In this document: positions 59,248 to 64,000 of the stretch, piece by piece
Numbering within the stretch: the first letter of the stretch is position 1
Layout: every line of letters begins with the position of its first letter
DNA from: CALAED01 sp035765195
GTDB lineage: Bacteria; Actinomycetota; Actinomycetes; Streptosporangiales; Streptosporangiaceae
NCBI GenBank assembly: GCA_035765195.1
Contig: DASTYC010000038.1
Span: 124,001 to 188,000, forward strand
Reading direction: 5' to 3'
Length of the DNA: 64,000 bases
The notes under the pieces: model-generated
What the model saw: the letters and a program-made list of their open reading frames with translations, nothing else
Database searches by the model: none
Told to the model about the DNA's origin: nothing
Program-made: the position numbers and the translations under genes

Positions 59248-59735
59248 GCGCACGGCACGCCGCGGCCATGGAGGTGCGCCGGGTGCCGATGACGGATCCG
59301 GTGGCCGAGCCGCTGCTGCGCGGGCTGACCGAGGAGTACCTCACCCGCTACGGCGGGAACACTGAGATGTCGGCCTATGACCTCGCCGACTTCGACCCCC
59401 CGGAGGGCGGCTTCCTCGTGCTCATTGAGGCGGGCCGGACCGTGGCCGGCGGCGGGTTCCGGCGGCTCGACGACTCGACCGCGGAGCTGAAGCGGATGTG
59501 GACCGATCCGGCCTACCGCAGGCGCGGCCTGGCCCGCCGGGTGCTGAGTCTGGTGGAGGCGGAGGCGGCCGCCCGCGGCTACCGGCGGCTGCTGCTCGAG
59601 ACGGGCCGGGCCCAGCCGGAGGCGGTCGCCCTGTACGCGGCGACGGGCTGGGTGCCCGGCGAACGCTACGGCCGCCACCGCGACTCGCCGAACGCCGTCT
59701 TCTTCGAAAAGAGGCTGCCCGGCCCCTCGTCGTGA
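59244..59735 (+). CDS. GNAT N-acetyltransferase
   Basis: 163 residues. GNAT fold with acetyl-CoA loop DPAYRRRGLARRVLSLVEAEA, GGFRRLDDSTAELKRMWT and LYAATGWVPGERYG. Substrate unknown. Its ATGA start overlaps the DUF6882 stop, so the two are co-translated. Ends 11 bases from the convergent dnaE stop. Confidence 0.9.
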   Translation: MSARHAAAMEVRRVPMTDPVAEPLLRGLTEEYLTRYGGNTEMSAYDLADFDPPEGGFLVLIEAGRTVAGGGFRRLDDSTAELKRMWTDPAYRRRGLARRVLSLVEAEAAARGYRRLLLETGRAQPEAVALYAATGWVPGERYGRHRDSPNAVFFEKRLPGPSS

Positions 59736-59746
59736 TCGTGCGCGGG

Positions 59747-62700
59747 TCAGCTCAGGCAGGCGGGGCCGAGGAGTTGCTTGAGGTCGCCCATGAGCGCGGG
59801 CGACGGGGCGACGCGGAGCCGGTCGTCGAGCCGCACGATCGTGGTGCGGGCGCCGTTTTGCAGGCGCAGGTGCACCTCGGTGCTCCCCGGGTGCGTGCTG
59901 AGCACCTCTTTGAGCCGGGTCACGACCGGGGGCGTGCAGCGACCGATCGGCAGCGTCACCGCGAGCGGACCGGTGCCGTCGTCGATCGTCAGGTCGGGCT
60001 GCGTCACCTCCATCGCGATGATCTTCGGTGTGTCCTCGCGCTTGTCGATGCGGCCCTTGACCACGAGGATCGCGTCCTCGGCCAGCAGCGTCGAGCACAG
60101 CTGGTAGGCGGACGGGAAGATCATCACGTCGATGGCGCCCTCGAGGTCCTCCAGGGTCGCCATCGCCCACGAGTTGCCCTGTTTGGTGATCTTGCGCTGC
60201 AGCCCGGTCAGCAGGCCGCCGATGGTGACGATCTGCCCGTCGGGGCGGTCGCCCTCGGCGGTGAGCGCGGCGATCGTGCAGTCGGTCTCCTTCTCCAGCC
60301 GCTGCTCGACGCCGAGCAGCGGGTGGTCGGAGACATACAGTCCCAGCATCTCGCGTTCGAACGCGAGCAGCGTCATCTTGTCCCACTCGCCGGGCGGGAT
60401 CGTCACGTCGAAGGTCGCGTCGGCGCCGCCGTCGTCGCCCTCGATCGCGCCGAACAGCGAGTCTTGGCCGATGGCCTCGTTGCGCTTGATGTCGATGACG
60501 GCGTCGATGGCCTGTTCGTGGACCATGACGAGGCCCTTGCGCTGGTGCTTCAAATCGTCGAACGCGCCCGCCTTGATCAGTGACTCGACGACGCGCTTGT
60601 TGCACACGATCGGCGGCACCTTGCGCAGGAAGTCGTTGAAGTCGGTGTAGCGACCCTTGTCCTTGCGGGCGCCGATGATCCCCTCGACCACGTTGCCGCC
60701 CACGTTGCGGATCGCGGCCAGGCCGAAGCGGATCTCCTTGTCGCCACGCGGGGTGAAGTCGGCCTCGGACTCGTTGACGTCAGGCGGCAGCACGGTGATG
60801 CCCATCCGGCGGCACTCGTTGAGATACAGCGCGCTCTTGTCCTTGTCGTCGTTGACCGAGGTCAACAGCGCGGCCATGTACTCGGCGGGATAGTTGGCCT
60901 TGAGGTAGCCGGTCCAGTAGGAGACCAGGCCGTATCCGGCCGTGTGCGCCTTGTTGAACGCGTAGTCGGAGAAGGGCAGCAGGATGTCCCAGAGCGCCTT
61001 GATCGCCGAGTCGGAGTAGCCGCGCTCCTTCATCCCGGCTTCGAAACTCACGTACTGCTTGTCCAGCTCGGCCTTCTTCTTCTTGCCCATCGCCCGGCGC
61101 AGCAGGTCGGCGGCGCCGAGCGAGTAGCCGGCGACCTTCTGCGCGATGGCCATGACCTGTTCCTGGTAGACGATCAGGCCGTAGGTCGTGTCGAGGATGT
61201 CTTTGAGCGGCTCTTCGAGCTCGGGGTGGATCGGCGTGATCTGCTGCTGGCCGTTCTTGCGCAGCGCGTAGTTGGTATGCGAGTTGGCGCCCATCGGGCC
61301 GGGCCGGTAGAGCGCGAGCACGGCCGAGATGTCTTCGAAGTTGTCGGGCCTCATCAGCCGGAGCAGGCTGCGCATCGGGCCGCCGTCGAGCTGGAAGACG
61401 CCGAGGGTGTCGCCGCGGGAAAGCAGCTCGTAGGTGGGTTTGTCGTCCAGCGACAGCGACAGCAGGTCGAGGTCGATGCCCTTGTTGCGCTTGATGGCCT
61501 TCAGGCAGTCGTCGAGGATCGTGAGGTTGCGCAGCCCCAGGAAGTCCATCTTCAGCAGGCCGAGCGTCTCACATGTCGGATAGTCGAACTGCGTGATGAT
61601 CACGCCGTCGCTCTCGCGGCGCATGATCGGGATGTGGTCGGTCAGCGTCTCGGCGCTCATGATCACGCCCGCGGCGTGCACGCCGGTCTGCCGGATCAGC
61701 CCCTCGAGGCCCTGGGCCAGGTCGAGGACCTGCTTGACGTCGATCTCCTCGTTGTACAGCTTGCGCAGCTCGCCGGCCTCGCCGTACCTGGGGTGCTTGT
61801 CGTCGAAGATCCCCGACAGCGGGATCTCCTTGCCCATGACCGCGGGCGGGAACGCCTTGGAGATCCGGTCGCCGAGCGCGTAGGGGAAGCCGAGGACGCG
61901 GCCGGCGTCCTTGACCGCCGCCTTGGCCTTGATGGTGCCGAACGTGGCGATCATCGCGACCTTGTCGGCGCCCCACTTTTCCGTGACGTAGCGGATGACG
62001 TCGCCGCGCCGACGTTCGTCGAAGTCGATGTCGATGTCGGGCATCGAGACGCGTTCGGGATTGAGGAACCGCTCGAAGATCAGACCGTGCGTCAAGGGAT
62101 CGAGGTCGGTGATGCCCATCGCGTACGCGACGATCGAGCCGGCCGCCGAGCCGCGGCCGGGACCCACCGCGATGCCGTTGTTCTTCGCCCACATGATGAA
62201 GTCGGCCACGACCAGGAAGTAGGACGGGAACCCCATCTGGAGGATGACGTCCATCTCGTACTCGGCCTGGCGTCGATGCTCCTCGTCGACGCCGCCGGGG
62301 AAGCGCCGCGCCAGCCCGCGCTCGACCTCCTTGCGGAACCAGCTCTCCTCGGTCTCGCCCGGCGGGACCTCGTACTTCGGCATCAGGTTGTGGCTTTCGA
62401 ACATGCCCGCCGGATCGACCCGCTCGGCGACGAGCAGGGTGTTGCGGCAACCCTCGCCCCAGATGTCGGAGGTGTCGACGGCGCGCATCTCGTCGGCGGT
62501 CTTGAGGTAGTAGCCGGAGCCGTCGAACTTGAGCCGATCGGGATCGGACAGCGTCTTGCCGGTCTGCACGCACAGCAGCGCGTCGTGCGCGGCCGCCTCG
62601 TTCTCATGGGTGTAGTGCGAGTCGTTGGTGACCACCGGCGGGATGCCGAGCCGCCGGCCGATCTCGACCAGGCCGTCGCGGACCCGCCGCTCGATCTCCA

Positions 62701-63283
62701 GCCCGTGGTCCATCAGCTCGAGGAAGTAGTTGTCCTTGCCGAAGATCTCTTGGAACGTCGCCGCGGCGCGCAGCGCCTGGTCGAACTGGCCGAGCCGCAG
62801 CCGGGTCTGCACGGCGCCCGACGGGCAGCCGGTCGTGGCCATCAAACCCGCCGAGTGCTCGGCGATCAGCTCGGCGTCCATCCGCGCGTACTTGAAGACG
62901 AACCCCTCGGTGTAGGCGCGCGAGGACAGCCGGAACAGGTTGTGCAGCCCCTTCTTGTCGCGGGCCCAGATGGTCTTGTGGTTGATGAGCCCGCCGCCGG
63001 AGACGTCGTCGCGCTTTTGGCTGGGCTCGCCCCACAGCACCCTTTGCTTGTGGAAGCGGGACTCGGGCGCCAGGTAGGCCTCGATGCCGATGATCGGGGT
63101 CACCCCGGCGGCGGTCGCCTGCTTCCAGAAATCGTAGGCGCCGTGCATGTTGCCGTGGTCGGTCATCGCGACCGCCGGCATCTGCTGCCGCGCCACCTCG
63201 GCGAACATCTGCTTGAGCCGGGCCGCGCCGTCGAGCATGGAGTACTCGGTGTGTACGTGGAGATGTACGAACGAGTCGGCCAT
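59747..63283 (-). CDS. dnaE: DNA polymerase III alpha subunit
   Basis: 1178 residues. Replicative C-family polymerase. N-terminal PHP domain (FVHLHVHTEYSMLDGA, MTDHGNMHG), then the polymerase core with catalytic aspartates in PDIDIDFDERRR and the Gly-rich AVGPGRGSAAGS; thumb and fingers (LLKMDFLGLRNL, RPGPMGANSH, YQEQVMAIAQKVAGYSL); tandem HhH (FNKAHTAGYGLVSYW); C-terminal OB fold. The ATG at 63283 is chosen over 63364: AGGAGG is ten bases upstream and it gives the typical start. Probably the housekeeping dnaE1. Confidence 0.97.
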   Translation of the reverse strand: MADSFVHLHVHTEYSMLDGAARLKQMFAEVARQQMPAVAMTDHGNMHGAYDFWKQATAAGVTPIIGIEAYLAPESRFHKQRVLWGEPSQKRDDVSGGGLINHKTIWARDKKGLHNLFRLSSRAYTEGFVFKYARMDAELIAEHSAGLMATTGCPSGAVQTRLRLGQFDQALRAAATFQEIFGKDNYFLELMDHGLEIERRVRDGLVEIGRRLGIPPVVTNDSHYTHENEAAAHDALLCVQTGKTLSDPDRLKFDGSGYYLKTADEMRAVDTSDIWGEGCRNTLLVAERVDPAGMFESHNLMPKYEVPPGETEESWFRKEVERGLARRFPGGVDEEHRRQAEYEMDVILQMGFPSYFLVVADFIMWAKNNGIAVGPGRGSAAGSIVAYAMGITDLDPLTHGLIFERFLNPERVSMPDIDIDFDERRRGDVIRYVTEKWGADKVAMIATFGTIKAKAAVKDAGRVLGFPYALGDRISKAFPPAVMGKEIPLSGIFDDKHPRYGEAGELRKLYNEEIDVKQVLDLAQGLEGLIRQTGVHAAGVIMSAETLTDHIPIMRRESDGVIITQFDYPTCETLGLLKMDFLGLRNLTILDDCLKAIKRNKGIDLDLLSLSLDDKPTYELLSRGDTLGVFQLDGGPMRSLLRLMRPDNFEDISAVLALYRPGPMGANSHTNYALRKNGQQQITPIHPELEEPLKDILDTTYGLIVYQEQVMAIAQKVAGYSLGAADLLRRAMGKKKKAELDKQYVSFEAGMKERGYSDSAIKALWDILLPFSDYAFNKAHTAGYGLVSYWTGYLKANYPAEYMAALLTSVNDDKDKSALYLNECRRMGITVLPPDVNESEADFTPRGDKEIRFGLAAIRNVGGNVVEGIIGARKDKGRYTDFNDFLRKVPPIVCNKRVVESLIKAGAFDDLKHQRKGLVMVHEQAIDAVIDIKRNEAIGQDSLFGAIEGDDGGADATFDVTIPPGEWDKMTLLAFEREMLGLYVSDHPLLGVEQRLEKETDCTIAALTAEGDRPDGQIVTIGGLLTGLQRKITKQGNSWAMATLEDLEGAIDVMIFPSAYQLCSTLLAEDAILVVKGRIDKREDTPKIIAMEVTQPDLTIDDGTGPLAVTLPIGRCTPPVVTRLKEVLSTHPGSTEVHLRLQNGARTTIVRLDDRLRVAPSPALMGDLKQLLGPACLS

Positions 63284-63461
63284 GCCCGGGATGCCTCCTA
63301 TAACCCATGCGACCGCGCACGTGCCCAGGCACGTGTCGGTGGCGGACCGGGGGAAGATCGTCACCCCGGGACCCTGGACCCGGAATGACGCGGTGCTCCG
63401 AGCCTAACGCGGCCCACCGACACCCGCGGTCCAACACTCCGGATGCCCGCCGACTACACGG

Positions 63462-64000
63462 TCACGCTGTGGACCGGTGCAGAGCCGCCGCGGCCGCCGC
63501 CTCTCCCTCCGCGACCTCGAGTCCCGATTCGATGACGGCGGTCATGATGCGGGCCAGCCGGTCGTGGCCGAGCCGCGGCGCCCGGGTCGCCATCGCGGCG
63601 ACGACCTGGCGCTCGCGTTCGGGGTCGCGGCCGGCGAAACCGCCGACCGGCTTGAGGCCCTGGATGATCCCGGCCAGCGCGGCGCGCCGCTCCAGCAGCG
63701 TGGCGAGCGCGGCGTCGACGCGGTCGATGGCGGCCCGGGCCGACCGCAGCGTCGCGGTGTCCTCCTCGCCGACCAGCGGCCCGAGCACGGCCGCCCTGTC
63801 CCGTACCTCCGCGGCGAGTTCGGCCGTCGCGTCCTCGCCGAGCAGCAGGCCGTCCGCTCCCGCGGCGAGCGCCGCGACCGCGAGCCCGGGCTGGGAGGAG
63901 ACGTCGACGAGCACGGGCCGCCCGGACCGTCGGCGCGCCGCGCCCAGCATCGCCAGATCGATCGCGGGATGCGGCAGGTGGGTCCGGCTGCCCGTCTCGC
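63462..64000 (-). CDS. DAHP-synthase-like/chorismate mutase fusion, C-terminal part (runs off window)
   Basis: The last ~179 residues; the 5' end is beyond 64,000. The first ~70 residues look like the C-terminal strands of a type I-beta DAHP-synthase/KDO8P-synthase barrel (GSRTHLPHPAIDLAML, RPVLVDVSSQPGLAVAALAAGADGLLLG). The remainder is an AroQ chorismate mutase: RSARAAIDRVDAALATLLERRAALAGII, GRDPERERQVVAAMATRAP. In true DAHP synthases the strand before helix 7 reads VDPSH with a metal-binding His; here it is VDVSS, so synthase activity is doubtful. Confidence 0.8.
   Translation of the reverse strand, partial: ETGSRTHLPHPAIDLAMLGAARRRSGRPVLVDVSSQPGLAVAALAAGADGLLLGEDATAELAAEVRDRAAVLGPLVGEEDTATLRSARAAIDRVDAALATLLERRAALAGIIQGLKPVGGFAGRDPERERQVVAAMATRAPRLGHDRLARIMTAVIESGLEVAEGEAAAAAALHRSTA

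Noticed and set aside
60944..63388. 814-codon plus-strand frame opposite dnaE
   Set aside because: Antisense shadow of a highly conserved polymerase gene.

Overview
The window is 64 kb of chromosome from a high-GC actinomycete. GTG and TTG starts are common, many genes overlap by 4 bp, and lineage markers include a Streptomyces-type conservon (cvnABCD), the Trp-associated TIGR02234 and DUF2752 membrane proteins, a PriA-type hisA and a TIGR03085 protein. The mix fits Streptosporangiales better than Streptomyces, but the species cannot be named from the sequence. No rRNA, tRNA, CRISPR array, insertion sequence or prophage was seen.

Region 1 (1-13,150, all minus strand). Transcription runs from cspA and hisI down through a Trp-associated membrane protein, a degenerate response regulator, DUF2752, trpC, trpB, trpA, a MauE/DoxX protein, a DsbA-like thioredoxin, lgt, a VIT-family transporter, two paralogous one-TM proteins and the 5' part of gltB. 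This resembles the Streptomyces hisI-trp-lgt-gltB neighbourhood, but trpE is absent.

Region 2 (13,245-21,340). A heterodimeric ABC exporter is followed by an accessory stretch: a TIGR03085 protein, a decayed PlsY-like gene, a HEAT-like protein, a nucleoside-phosphorylase-like gene and a small coiled-coil protein built on a 7-residue repeat.

Region 3 (21,340-41,170). A zinc alcohol dehydrogenase lies beside hisF and priA/hisA. The rest of the pathway, hisDCBH, lies 12.6 kb away on the same strand. Between them are a conservon (minus) and a polyamine uptake and catabolism operon (plus): chelatase-like gene, two substrate-binding lipoproteins, ATPase, two permeases and an aminobutyraldehyde-type dehydrogenase. 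A PhzF-like isomerase follows hisD upstream.

Region 4 (41,700-54,510). First comes a cell-surface polysaccharide gene, a NodB deacetylase fused to a processive GT2 synthase (MatB-like), with a one-TM partner. Next is a lipid-flavoured accessory cluster: extended SDR, WS/DGAT acyltransferase, alpha/beta hydrolase and two overlapping KAS III genes, one with an intact Cys-His-Asn triad and one lacking His and Asn. A zinc-ribbon metallo-beta-lactamase-fold protein, an aldo-keto reductase and an SDR follow. This cluster is the best candidate for an undescribed pathway.

Region 5 (54,770-64,000). An ABC-2 exporter pair, a LON-domain protein, YbaK-like deacylase, a membrane protein overlapping ybaK antisense, a DUF6882 protein, a GNAT acetyltransferase, dnaE, and the 3' part of a DAHP-synthase-like/chorismate mutase fusion.
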